Below are positions 1-7,663 of a stretch of 9,535 nt of DNA, in pieces. Position 1 is the stretch's first letter, and each line of letters starts with the position of its first letter. Source of the stretch: Syntrophomonas sp. UBA4922 (lineage in GTDB: Bacteria; Bacillota; Syntrophomonadia; Syntrophomonadales; Syntrophomonadaceae); contig DHBS01000004.1 in assembly GCA_002398825.1 (NCBI GenBank), positions 7,146 through 16,680 of the forward strand, written 5' to 3'. Under the pieces are notes generated by a model that was not told where the DNA came from, ran no database searches, and was given only the letters and a program-made list of their open reading frames with translations. Both the position numbers and the translations under genes were made by a program.

Positions 1-78
1 ACCAGGTTATCGCAGCGCGTCATTGCAGCCCTACCGGGAGTTGACAAAAGCGTGGCGGAAAAGGTGAAACAAGACTAG
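1..78 (+). CDS. C-terminal end of an unidentified upstream protein (partial)
   Basis: Frame 1 is open from the window edge to a TAG at 76-78. It gives a 25-residue tail that includes ALPGVDKSVAEKVKQD. The composition (charged, Lys-rich end, no stops) fits a real protein terminus, and a promoter-like region starts directly after it. The piece is too short to assign a family. I considered a YhcN/YlaJ-type sporulation lipoprotein because of a vaguely similar PGV-containing stretch, but cannot support it. It could also be a chance open stretch. Confidence 0.4.
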   Translation, partial: TRLSQRVIAALPGVDKSVAEKVKQD

Positions 79-119
79 CCCGCCAACAGACAAAAAAACC
101 GTCGAACCGTCCCGATTGT

Positions 120-156
120 TTAACTTTTTTGTAACCATTCTTAAGCATTTTGTAAC
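120..156 (+). promoter_or_regulatory. Phased direct-repeat operator, PhoB/OmpR-type
   Basis: Two 16-bp direct repeats, at 120-135 and 141-156, match at 13 of 16 positions. Each splits into half-sites, giving four pentamers: TTAAC at 120, GTAAC at 131, TTAAG at 141 and GTAAC at 152. The starts are 11, 10 and 11 bp apart, so all four lie on one face of the helix. OmpR/PhoB-family regulators bind as tandem dimers to direct repeats of about 11 bp, and low-GC Gram-positive PhoP boxes have a TTAACA-like core. The operon downstream encodes an OmpR-family regulator, so autoregulation is a natural inference. The block sits upstream of any plausible -10, which suits activation. Confidence 0.5.
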
Positions 157-173
157 GCAATTACCGGAAAAAG

Positions 174-201
174 TTGGTATCGTGATGAAAAAGGGTACAT
201 C
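174..201 (+). promoter_or_regulatory. Weak candidate promoter for the four-gene operon
   Basis: TTGGTA (174-179) and TACATC (196-201), separated by 16 bp, form a poor sigma-A-like promoter. Alternatively TATCGT (178-183) could be a -10, with the operator at 120-156 replacing a -35 as in regulator-dependent promoters. Neither is convincing alone. The promoter of this operon should lie between 157 and about 240. Confidence 0.25.
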
Positions 202-263
202 CCAACTCATCAAAAGGCGTCAAGGGATACCGAATTACACCGGATGGAGAGTGGAATCAACCA

Positions 264-2150
264 ATGGAACGGGACGGAAAGATTGGGCCTGCTGAGTATT
301 ATGCAAAGGATCGGCTCGGCGCCAGGCGTTATATGCCGGGACTGGATGGGCTGCGGGCCCTGGCAGTCTTGGCGGTGATCGCTTACCATTTGAACCTGCC
401 CTGGGCTCCGGGAGGACTTTTAGGGGTATGCATTTTCTTTGTGCTGTCCGGTTATCTTATCACCGACATTTTGGTGTCCCAATGGAAGCTTTCCGGGGGA
501 ATTAATCTGAAAGATTTCTGGCTGGGCCGGGTGCGGCGGTTGCTGCCGGCACTGTTTGCCATGCTGACCGGAGTTATGGTGTGGGTATATTTATACGATC
601 CTAACCGCTTATCATCATTGTGGAACGATGTTGTGGCGGCTGCATTCTATTCCAGCAACTGGTGGCTGATCTTTCACCAGGTTTCTTACTTCGCCAGTTT
701 CGGACCTCCTTCGCCTTTGGGACACCTGTGGTCTTTAGCTGTGGAGGAACAGTTTTACCTGGCCTGGCCGTTGCTGTTGGGGCTGGGCCTGCGCTATATT
801 CCCCGCCGGGGCCGCCTGATCGGATTGATCACGGCTTTGGCTATTACTTCAGCCGTCGCCATGGCAGTTATTTATCAACCCGGCCTGGATCCCAACCGGG
901 TTTACTATGGAACCGATACCCGGGCTTTTGCTTTGCTTATTGGCGCGGTACTGGCGCTGGTGTGGCCCAGCCGTAAACTATCGGCGGAGCTTTGCCCCCG
1001 GCATCGTATAATACTCGACGCAGCCGGAGGAGCAGCGCTGCTGGCCGTACTTTTGATGATTTGGCAAAGCAATCAATATCAATCTTTTCTATATTACGGC
1101 GGACTTTTGCTCTTCTCAATAGTCTCGGCGGTCCTGGTAGCGGTACTGGCCCATCCTGCCAGCCGGCTGGGCAGGCTGTTTGGCATATGGCCATTACGGT
1201 GGCTGGGGGTCTGGTCATACGGGATCTACCTGTGGCACTATCCGGTCATAGCCTTAACCAGTCCGGCCGTCAATACCGGGGGGCTGAATATTGAACTCGC
1301 GATTGAACAAACACTTTTGAGCATTTTTCTGGCCGCGATTTCGTGGTATTTTATCGAGGATCCCATCCGGTACGGTAAATGGAAAAAGCATTTGGCGTGG
1401 TTCTCAAATGGTTTACAGTGGCGGCCCAAGTTGCTTCGATTTCGGGATAAGGCAACATTATCGAGTATCGTATTAATTTTTTGTGCATTTATATTGGCGG
1501 TGAGCGGGTGTTCGATGATCAGCCAGGCGCAGCAAAAGAGTCTGGCATCCCAGGTTGTCAGTGAAACAGACCAAACGACTATGCCTGCCGGGGCAGAATC
1601 ACCGGGAAATGAGGAAAATGGAGCGGTGATTCAAGCCGGTACTGAGACGGTGAATCAGGGCGCAGACCAAAAAGATGCATTTACCGGCGGAGGAGTTACG
1701 GTTATCGGCGATTCAGTCATGGTGGAAGTGGGACCTGAACTGAAGCAGCTTTTTCCGGATATTCTAGTGGATGCAGCCATTGGCCGGCAAATGCACCAGG
1801 CGCCCGGGGTGATCAGGAATCTAAAAGATCAAGGTATGCTGGGCAAGACGGTTATAATTGAGTTGGGAGCAAATGGAGCATTTACAGAGAAACAGCTCAC
1901 GGATATACTGAGTTTGCTGGGGGATGACAGACGGATCGTGATGATTAACACCCGGGTTCCGAAACCATGGGAAAGCGTGGTCAATCAGATCCTGGCCCGG
2001 ACTGCCGCCGCTGATCCAGATATAGAACTGGTTGACTGGTATTCCGCCAGCAGCGGCCATAATGAATATTTTTACGCGGACGGAGTGCACCTGAAAGAAG
2101 CCGGGGTTCAGGCTTATGTGTCGCTGGTGGCCAAGGCGGTTCATCCCTAA
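264..2150 (+). CDS. OatA-like acyltransferase-3 / SGNH fusion, envelope O-acetyltransferase
   Basis: A 628-residue integral membrane protein. Residues ~24-370 form an acyltransferase-3 domain with about ten membrane helices and family hallmarks: AYH (His42), the FFVLSGYL segment, an Arg-rich RVRRLLP loop, and HLWSLAVEEQFYLAWP. A further helix (~400-416) and a low-complexity linker (~417-470) lead to an extracytoplasmic SGNH hydrolase-like domain. This has GDS with Ser484, ELGANG with Asn537, and ADGVH with Asp606 and His609 as the Ser/Asp/His triad. By family, the membrane part passes acetyl groups outward and the SGNH part transfers them, in OatA to peptidoglycan MurNAc. The acceptor here could be another envelope glycan. 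The ATG at 264 follows GGAGAG (246-251) at a rather long spacing. It is the first gene of the operon, 45 bp before the response regulator. Confidence 0.9.
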   Translation: MERDGKIGPAEYYAKDRLGARRYMPGLDGLRALAVLAVIAYHLNLPWAPGGLLGVCIFFVLSGYLITDILVSQWKLSGGINLKDFWLGRVRRLLPALFAMLTGVMVWVYLYDPNRLSSLWNDVVAAAFYSSNWWLIFHQVSYFASFGPPSPLGHLWSLAVEEQFYLAWPLLLGLGLRYIPRRGRLIGLITALAITSAVAMAVIYQPGLDPNRVYYGTDTRAFALLIGAVLALVWPSRKLSAELCPRHRIILDAAGGAALLAVLLMIWQSNQYQSFLYYGGLLLFSIVSAVLVAVLAHPASRLGRLFGIWPLRWLGVWSYGIYLWHYPVIALTSPAVNTGGLNIELAIEQTLLSIFLAAISWYFIEDPIRYGKWKKHLAWFSNGLQWRPKLLRFRDKATLSSIVLIFCAFILAVSGCSMISQAQQKSLASQVVSETDQTTMPAGAESPGNEENGAVIQAGTETVNQGADQKDAFTGGGVTVIGDSVMVEVGPELKQLFPDILVDAAIGRQMHQAPGVIRNLKDQGMLGKTVIIELGANGAFTEKQLTDILSLLGDDRRIVMINTRVPKPWESVVNQILARTAAADPDIELVDWYSASSGHNEYFYADGVHLKEAGVQAYVSLVAKAVHP

Positions 2151-2195
2151 GCTTTGAAATACATATTGAGCTTTGATCTTGGAATGGAGAGTCCG

Positions 2196-2897
2196 ATGAT
2201 CGATATAAAAACGAAAGTTTTGGTGGTTGAAGATGAAGAATCAATCAGAAGTTTTATCACCCTTAATCTAAGTGCGGTTGGCTATGCAGTTGGAGAAGCC
2301 GATACAGGAGAGAAAGCCCTTGCCATGTCGAGCAGCTTTAGGCCCGATGTTATTGTGCTGGATTTGATGCTGCCGGGAATCAGCGGGTTCGAAGTCTGCC
2401 AGCGGGTTCGGGAAACGATGCCCGAAACGTTTATTATTATGCTGACGGCCAAGAGTCAGGACACCGATAAAATTCTCGGCCTTGAACTGGGTGCAGATGA
2501 TTATTTGGTCAAACCGTTTAATCCCCTGGAGTTGATAGCACGAATCAAGGCCATGTTAAGGCGCAAGAGTCATTCCAAGGCGGAAGATAATGCGCTTAAA
2601 TGCGATGGTTTATTACTGGACCTTGCTGCCAATAAATTTTTTAAAAACCATATAGAAATAGAATTAACGCCCACCGAATTTGCTTTGCTTAAGATGTTTA
2701 TGGAAAATCAGGGCAAGGCGCTTAAACGCAATGAGATGTTGAATGCCGTCTGGGGACAGGATTATTTTGGCGATACCAAAACTCTGGACGTACATATCAG
2801 GCGGTTGAGGGAAAAGCTGGAAGATAATCCATCTGAGCCGGAATATATCAAAACTGTATGGGGTTACGGCTATCGATGGCAGGCGGGACCTCAATAG
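2196..2897 (+). CDS. OmpR/PhoB-family response regulator
   Basis: A 233-residue cytoplasmic transcription regulator. The receiver domain (~7-122) has the acidic pair Glu12/Asp13, phospho-acceptor Asp56 in DVIVLDLMLPG, switch Thr84 in MLTAK, and Lys106 in LVKPF. A winged-helix DNA-binding domain (~138-230) has the usual features of the class, including LTPTEFALL, the recognition-helix stretch TLDVHIRRLREKL and a terminal VWGYGYRW. I chose ATG 2196 because GGAG (2186-2189) lies six bases upstream. The frame is open back to TTG 2154 and includes ATG 2184, but neither has a better ribosome binding site. Its stop overlaps the ribosome binding site of the histidine kinase gene, so the two form a pair. 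The phased repeats at 120-156 are a candidate binding site. The exact orthologue (PhoP, WalR or ResD type) cannot be set from sequence alone. Confidence 0.92.
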   Translation: MIDIKTKVLVVEDEESIRSFITLNLSAVGYAVGEADTGEKALAMSSSFRPDVIVLDLMLPGISGFEVCQRVRETMPETFIIMLTAKSQDTDKILGLELGADDYLVKPFNPLELIARIKAMLRRKSHSKAEDNALKCDGLLLDLAANKFFKNHIEIELTPTEFALLKMFMENQGKALKRNEMLNAVWGQDYFGDTKTLDVHIRRLREKLEDNPSEPEYIKTVWGYGYRWQAGPQ

Positions 2898-2903
2898 GAG
2901 CAC

Positions 2904-4301
2904 ATGATGAAAGGAATCAGATTAAGATTAACCGCCAGTTTTATGGTCGTTATTATTTTCACGGTTGTGATTCTGGAAATGCTGCTTATCTATATCGTTA
3001 AGCAGAACTATTATAACAGCCTGGAGGGCAGTCTCACCAATCAAATAAAGATTTGCGCGGACATGTATACTAAGTATTTTGCCAATACCTCACTGCAGGA
3101 CAATGTGCTTTATAATGTTGATGCATTCTGGAACCAGAGTAATGCCGAAGTACAGATCGCCGACCGAGACGGCAATATTGTAATGGACTCCCAGGGCGCC
3201 ATTCCACCGGAAATGGCCGGCAGCGATATTAAGGAGGCCCTGGATGGCAAAACCGGGGTATGGGTGGGACACTTAAACGGGCAAAAAGTCATGGCGGTTG
3301 CCAATCCCCTGAAATCAGGAGAGGAAATCGTCGGCGCCTTGCGCTTTATCGCTTCTTTAAGCGCCGTCGACCAGGACATTGCCAAAACCGAGAAAATTTT
3401 TATATTTATCGGTCTGTTAGTGATCCTCATCGTTGGCTCGATGAGTATTTTTTTAGCCAACACCATCGTGGTGCCTTTGCAGGATGTCACAGCAGTGGCC
3501 CAGACCATGGCCAACGGCAATTTTCAGATCAAGAGCAGAAAAACCCGCGACGACGAAATCGGCGAACTTTCGGATACCTTAAATTACCTGGCCGATGAAA
3601 TCGTAAAAAGGGAACAGCTTAAAAATGATTTTATTTCCTCGGTGTCCCATGAGCTGCGCACGCCCCTGACCTCTATCAAAGGATGGGCCATTACTTTACA
3701 GAGTGAAAACTTCCAGCAGAAAGAAATGCTTAACGGCGGTCTCAATATTATTGCCAAAGAGAGTGACCGGCTCACCCGGATGGTTGAAGAACTTTTGGAT
3801 TTCTCCAAGTTTGTCTCGGCCAGAATCAAGCTCAACCCGGAAGAGGTAAACCTGATCAATTTATGTGAGCATTTACGCAAACAATTGACACCGCGAGCCG
3901 TACGGGAAAGTATCGATTTTACCGTTGACTGTCCTGAAGATATGCCCCATATTTATGCGGATGTTAACCGGCTTAAACAGTTGTTTATCAATATCTTGGA
4001 TAATGCTTTTAATTTTAATCATCCGGGTGGTTATGTCCGTTTTAAAGCGGAAATTCAAGATGAAGCTTTTAAATTCACCATATCCGACAGCGGCTGCGGA
4101 ATAGGCGCCGACGAACTGCCCATGGTCAAAGAGAAATTTTATAAAGGAAAAAGTTCGCTTTCCAAAAATGGCATCGGGCTTTCAATTTGTGAGGAGATCG
4201 TCAACCTGATGGGCGGCAAGCTGGAAATCACGAGTGAGCTGAATGAGGGCACTGATGTGGTGATCATTTTGCCTGGAGGGGAGAGGCCGGATGCTTTATA
4301 A
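2904..4301 (+). CDS. Membrane sensor histidine kinase, PhoR/WalK-like
   Basis: A 465-residue sensor kinase. Helix TM1 (~11-32) is followed by an extracytoplasmic PAS/Cache-like sensor domain (~33-162; the segment EVQIADRDGNIVMDS is typical). Then come TM2 (~164-186), HAMP (~187-239), HisKA with phospho-acceptor His249 in SVSHELRTPL, and an HATPase_c domain. The ATPase shows the N-box (NILDNA, Asn367), the G1 box DSGCGIG (Asp395) and the G2 box NGIGLSI. All catalytic motifs are intact, so it should autophosphorylate and pass phosphate to Asp56 of the regulator just upstream. AGGAG at 2896-2900 sits six bases before a second ATG at 2907, which may be the true start, one codon in. The 3' end overlaps the lipoprotein gene by 11 bases. 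The signal sensed is unknown. The envelope genes on either side suggest a cell-surface cue. Confidence 0.92.
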   Translation: MMKGIRLRLTASFMVVIIFTVVILEMLLIYIVKQNYYNSLEGSLTNQIKICADMYTKYFANTSLQDNVLYNVDAFWNQSNAEVQIADRDGNIVMDSQGAIPPEMAGSDIKEALDGKTGVWVGHLNGQKVMAVANPLKSGEEIVGALRFIASLSAVDQDIAKTEKIFIFIGLLVILIVGSMSIFLANTIVVPLQDVTAVAQTMANGNFQIKSRKTRDDEIGELSDTLNYLADEIVKREQLKNDFISSVSHELRTPLTSIKGWAITLQSENFQQKEMLNGGLNIIAKESDRLTRMVEELLDFSKFVSARIKLNPEEVNLINLCEHLRKQLTPRAVRESIDFTVDCPEDMPHIYADVNRLKQLFINILDNAFNFNHPGGYVRFKAEIQDEAFKFTISDSGCGIGADELPMVKEKFYKGKSSLSKNGIGLSICEEIVNLMGGKLEITSELNEGTDVVIILPGGERPDAL

Positions 4302-5730
4302 ATGCAAGATGTTACCGGCATTATTACTTCTCCTTTTAGTGGGCGGATGCGCCAATCCTTCCTGGACCACGGCAGGGAAAATTGTTCCGCCCGTATATAA
4401 TGTTTGCCCATTAGAAGGAAAATGGTCGGTGATCGAGGAGCTGGGTTCCGAGGGATATTCCGGTGCGGCGAACCGTGAAGCAGAGACTGACTCTCTTCAG
4501 TTTAGCCGGGAAATTGCGGTATTGGGCAATAATGTCTGGAGTCAACCCACCTACAAAATCAAGAAGGTCAATTCAACCGATTATTTGATGACCAGATATA
4601 TCGTCTTGGACAGCTATCTGGCGTCAATAAACCAGGAAGTTGATGTTGTTACCGTATTCGCAGACTCGAATTATCTGGGCGAATTTATGAAAATCGATGA
4701 TGCCACCGTTATTTCTTTTGTACAAAATAAGGTGCTGCTGCTCCATAAAGTCGCTGATCATGCCGATGATCCCTTGTCAGTTGCGAACTTACATGCGGCT
4801 GATGTCCATCAATATAAAAATACCGGCACTTCCGGTATTTTTGTAGGACTTAAAATACCGTCAAACAATGACTATATCTACAAGACCGTGTGGATAGCCG
4901 CGGACGATAAAAAGCTGCGCCCGGTTCTTAGCAGGAATGATATTTATTTCCCGCGCAGAAGCGGGTTCTGGGAACTGCGGGTAAAGAGCGGGCTGAACCA
5001 AGCGGGAGCGGAATTATCGGCGCATAATGTGGCCATAAAAGATGCGGCGGGGATAGATGATGATGTCTCGGCAACAACAGCATCTCCAGGTGCTCAAAGC
5101 ATCGTTGTTGATTATATCAGCAATGATTATGTAATCGTAGAGAGTACTGACGGTGGTACAGACAAACTGCAGGTATTGCCGGTGGATAAATTATCGTCTC
5201 CAATTGGAATCAAGGTTTCAGATTTGCTGGGAGATGCGGGATTGGCAGCTTATCACAGTGCCAGGGAACAAGCGCTGCAAATCCTGCCTAGTCAGGAAAT
5301 TATATTGATAGACGGGGATGTGAACCAGGATAATTTTGGATTGACACGAAAAAACGGACATTGGCATCTCCAGGGGAGAATAAATTATCAACGCGATGGC
5401 ACTCCCGGAAGCATGGATTTTAATATCAATTTCGTTCCGCCGGCTAATTTAGTATTTTACGACACCTTGTATCTCAGCTGGCAGAGCATAAAAGACCGGG
5501 TCCCCAATGCTTTGGACGCGTTTACTTCCCCCAATAGGGATATAGCTGTTATTAAAACCACAAGCAAATTGTATTTCTTTGGCATCAGCGGCGAACAATT
5601 AGACAGCGTCCCCCTGGGGGAAATTGAGTTGAAAGCAGGCGCCAGCATTATTATGGCCGAGTGGGCCACCGGGCTTTATGTGGATGATTGGGAGAAGACT
5701 TTTCTGGCCCATGGCGCAGGCAAGGTTTGA
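4291..5730 (+). CDS. Lipoprotein of unknown function, co-transcribed with the two-component system
   Basis: A 479-residue predicted lipoprotein. Lys4 and Lys6 precede a Leu-rich hydrophobic core, and the lipobox LVGGC places the lipidated Cys at 20. The ATG at 4291 is favoured over ATG 4309 because only the longer form has a positively charged n-region. GGAGGGGAGAGG (4275-4286) provides the ribosome binding site. The mature part is soluble, beta-rich in appearance and rich in Asp and aromatic residues, with no motif I recognise. Three G-x-W motifs occur (residues 43-45, 225-227 and 356-358), each followed by alternating hydrophobic residues, which may mark repeated beta-barrel or beta-sandwich units. 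The 11-base overlap with the kinase gene implies translational coupling, so it may be an accessory sensor or an output of that system. A terminator-like hairpin lies inside the gene at 4816-4842. Confidence 0.75.
   Translation: MLYKCKMLPALLLLLLVGGCANPSWTTAGKIVPPVYNVCPLEGKWSVIEELGSEGYSGAANREAETDSLQFSREIAVLGNNVWSQPTYKIKKVNSTDYLMTRYIVLDSYLASINQEVDVVTVFADSNYLGEFMKIDDATVISFVQNKVLLLHKVADHADDPLSVANLHAADVHQYKNTGTSGIFVGLKIPSNNDYIYKTVWIAADDKKLRPVLSRNDIYFPRRSGFWELRVKSGLNQAGAELSAHNVAIKDAAGIDDDVSATTASPGAQSIVVDYISNDYVIVESTDGGTDKLQVLPVDKLSSPIGIKVSDLLGDAGLAAYHSAREQALQILPSQEIILIDGDVNQDNFGLTRKNGHWHLQGRINYQRDGTPGSMDFNINFVPPANLVFYDTLYLSWQSIKDRVPNALDAFTSPNRDIAVIKTTSKLYFFGISGEQLDSVPLGEIELKAGASIIMAEWATGLYVDDWEKTFLAHGAGKV
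4816..4842 (+). repeat. Perfect 11-bp inverted repeat inside the lipoprotein gene
   Basis: AAAAATACCGG (4816-4826) and CCGGTATTTTT (4832-4842) are exact reverse complements around a five-base loop, CACTT. The 3' arm ends in a T-run, so the RNA looks like an intrinsic terminator, and on paper it could act on either strand. It lies wholly within the coding frame. AAAATACCG is repeated at 4852-4860 just downstream. Activity as a terminator or attenuator is inference. Confidence 0.6.
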
Positions 5731-5790
5731 ACTCAGATATGCCGCCGCAGGCTTCCGGGCTGATCTCCGGCCAGCACACTGCTGCCCGGC

Positions 5791-5817
5791 AAAACCAGGC
5801 TTAATTTTGGTATTTTG
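5791..5817. terminator. Weak bidirectional terminator candidate in the convergent gap
   Basis: The 134-bp gap between the convergent operons (5731-5864) holds no gene. Within it, AAAACCA and TGGTATTTT pair with one mismatch around a loop, leaving short T-runs on both strands. Two other hairpins lie nearby: CCGGGC/GCCCGG (5755-5760 with 5784-5789) and GCATAT/ATATGC (5820-5833). Neither has a T-tract. Some termination signal is expected here, but none of these is strong. Confidence 0.3.
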
Positions 5818-5864
5818 ATGCATATCCATATGCGTGCCAATGCATGCCGCCCAATCGTCCTTTG

Positions 5865-6644
5865 TTAACTAATGCCTTCTAAGGCGCATATCTGCCGTCC
5901 CAGGTCATCGCTGTAAAAAAGCCTTAAGCCACCTCCGTACAGGCCGAATAATAATTCTTCGCTTAATATTTCCCTGTTCGGGCCAAAGGCAAAACGTCCT
6001 TGTTGATCGAGTACACCCACTTGATCGTCCAGCAGCAGCACATGATCGGGATTATGCGTGGTCATCACCACACCATAGCCTTTGTTTGCCATCTTCTTAA
6101 GTATATTTAATACTTTGACCTGATTGCCTGCGTCGAGATGGGAGGTGGGTTCATCCAGCAGAATAAACGCCGGTTTCTGAGCAATTACCCTGGCTATCAC
6201 AGCCTGCTGGCGTTCGCCGCCGCTGATTCTCATAAAGGACTGTTCAGCCAAATGACTGATATTCATAGCCTGGATCGCTTCCCAGGCAACCTCGTATTCG
6301 GCTGCTTTCGGCTTTTGGAATGCTCCCAAGCGGGGTGCGCATCCGGTCACCACATAATCAATAACGGAAAAATCGAAAGAGGGTACGATGGTCTGGGGCA
6401 CAAATCCGATAGCATTGGCGATATCCCGCTGCTTCATGTGACGATAGCTTTTTCCATCTATCAAAATGTCCCCCTGGCCGGGTAGATAAATACGGGTCAG
6501 ACAAGCCAAGAGGGTTGATTTGCCTGCTCCGTTTGGCCCCAGAATGGTTACAGTGCTCCCCTGAGATATCGAAAAATTCAAGTTTTCAAATATCTTTTTC
6601 CCATTGGGATAGGAAAATCCCAGATTATGCACGACTATATTCAT
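5865..6644 (-). CDS. ABC importer ATPase, FecE/BtuD type (probable molybdate/tungstate uptake)
   Basis: A 259-residue cytoplasmic ATPase that powers the importer. It shows Walker A GPNGAGKST (36-44), Q-loop Gln84, signature ISGGERQQ (from 140), Walker B FILLDE with Glu165, a D-loop (SHLD) and switch His197. The length is normal for the family. I place the start at ATG 6644, which follows GGGAGGTG at good spacing and overlaps the permease stop as ATGA. The frame is open eleven codons further upstream, but that extension lies inside the permease gene. The overlap shows coupling with the permease. The ATPase class does not set the substrate. The metal-oxyanion assignment comes from the riboswitch at the head of the operon. 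Confidence 0.9.
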   Translation of the reverse strand: MNIVVHNLGFSYPNGKKIFENLNFSISQGSTVTILGPNGAGKSTLLACLTRIYLPGQGDILIDGKSYRHMKQRDIANAIGFVPQTIVPSFDFSVIDYVVTGCAPRLGAFQKPKAAEYEVAWEAIQAMNISHLAEQSFMRISGGERQQAVIARVIAQKPAFILLDEPTSHLDAGNQVKVLNILKKMANKGYGVVMTTHNPDHVLLLDDQVGVLDQQGRFAFGPNREILSEELLFGLYGGGLRLFYSDDLGRQICALEGIS

Positions 6645-7660
6645 TGCACACCTCCCTTCTGTTTCCACAGGAGCCACGCAAAGAACGGTGCGCCCAGCAG
6701 GCCGGTGAGGATACTCAGCGGGATCTCTACAGTAGTGGCGGCACGCGAAATGGTGTCTATCACCAGCATGAACAGGCCCCCCAGCAGTACGCAGGCCGGA
6801 AGCAATTTGACATTGTCGGATCCGACCAGGAGCCGGCCCAGATGGGGAATTACCAAGCCGATCCAGCCGATGGTGCCGCTGATGCTGACCGCGCTGGCGG
6901 TAAGCAGGCTGGAGCCGGCAATAGTGATGCCGCGATAAAGCATTACATTCATGCCCAGGGTTTTGGCCTCCTCTTCACCAAAAGAAAGAATATTGATGCG
7001 CCAACTCAGAGCCAGCATCAACACTCCGCAGATAATGAGCAGCGGTGAAACCGAGGTAAGCTGAATGTGATTGACTGAAGCTACGCTGCCCATCTGCCAG
7101 AATACGATCTCTGACAGTTGGGTCTCTGGATTGGCGATGTACTTGAGAGTTGCACAGACTGAAGCCATGAATCCGCTGGTAATAATACCGGCCAAGACCA
7201 GGGCCAGGTTGCTTTGATTTTTTAGAAAACGAGTTATGCTCACACTGATTCCTACCGCGGCCATTCCTACTAAAAAGGCGAAAAACTGTACCATCGCCAT
7301 CCCCAGGCCAAATAATATGGCTATCGCCGCGCCAACACTGGCTCCTGCCGAGACCCCCAGCAGGTCCGGAGAAACCAGGGGGTTTTTAAATACCCCCTGG
7401 TAGACCGCTCCAGAAAGTGCCAGGGCCCCGCCTACCAGCACTGCCGCCAGTATCCTGGGTATGCGGATGACAAACAATACATCGTGCATGGCGGCATCCT
7501 GAGGAGACGTGCCAGACAGCCGTTCAGACAACGCCAGTAGTACATCAGCCGGATTCATGCTGTATCTGCCTACACTCAAGGCCAGCAGCACCATAGCCAG
7601 CATCCACAGGCATGACCCGATCAAGAACCGCTTATAGTTGGTATTACGCATATAGTCCAT
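6641..7660 (-). CDS. ABC importer permease, FecCD/BtuC/MolB family
   Basis: A 339-residue, very hydrophobic protein with about ten predicted membrane helices, the usual size for FecCD-type permeases. Family signatures are present: RIPRILAAVLVGGALALSG (~66-84), QGVFKNPLVSPDLLGVSAGA (~88-107), and the coupling region GTIGWIGLVIPHLGRLL (~262-278), which contacts the ATPase. It would form a homodimeric channel. The ATG at 7660 lies three bases after the stop of the binding-protein gene with no good ribosome binding site. ATG 7651 is an alternative, and reinitiation after the upstream gene is likely. BtuC, FecCD and the molybdate permease MolB share this fold. The riboswitch context argues for MolB-like function. 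Confidence 0.9.
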   Translation of the reverse strand: MDYMRNTNYKRFLIGSCLWMLAMVLLALSVGRYSMNPADVLLALSERLSGTSPQDAAMHDVLFVIRIPRILAAVLVGGALALSGAVYQGVFKNPLVSPDLLGVSAGASVGAAIAILFGLGMAMVQFFAFLVGMAAVGISVSITRFLKNQSNLALVLAGIITSGFMASVCATLKYIANPETQLSEIVFWQMGSVASVNHIQLTSVSPLLIICGVLMLALSWRINILSFGEEEAKTLGMNVMLYRGITIAGSSLLTASAVSISGTIGWIGLVIPHLGRLLVGSDNVKLLPACVLLGGLFMLVIDTISRAATTVEIPLSILTGLLGAPFFAWLLWKQKGGVQ

Positions 7661-7663
7661 TAT

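Noticed and set aside
79..119. Terminator after the first partial gene
   Set aside because: There are A- and T-rich runs and CCGTC direct repeats, but no stem that pairs well.
2154..2195. Upstream TTG start for the response regulator
   Set aside because: It has no Shine-Dalgarno sequence, and the added residues precede the normal start of a receiver domain. ATG 2196 has GGAG at suitable spacing.
5755..5789. CCGGGC/GCCCGG hairpin as terminator of the lipoprotein operon
   Set aside because: The loop is over 20 bases and no T-tract follows.
6515..7048. Long plus-strand frame opposite the permease and ATPase genes
   Set aside because: It is a shadow of two well-supported minus-strand genes, and its translation is low-complexity and Gln/Ala-rich.
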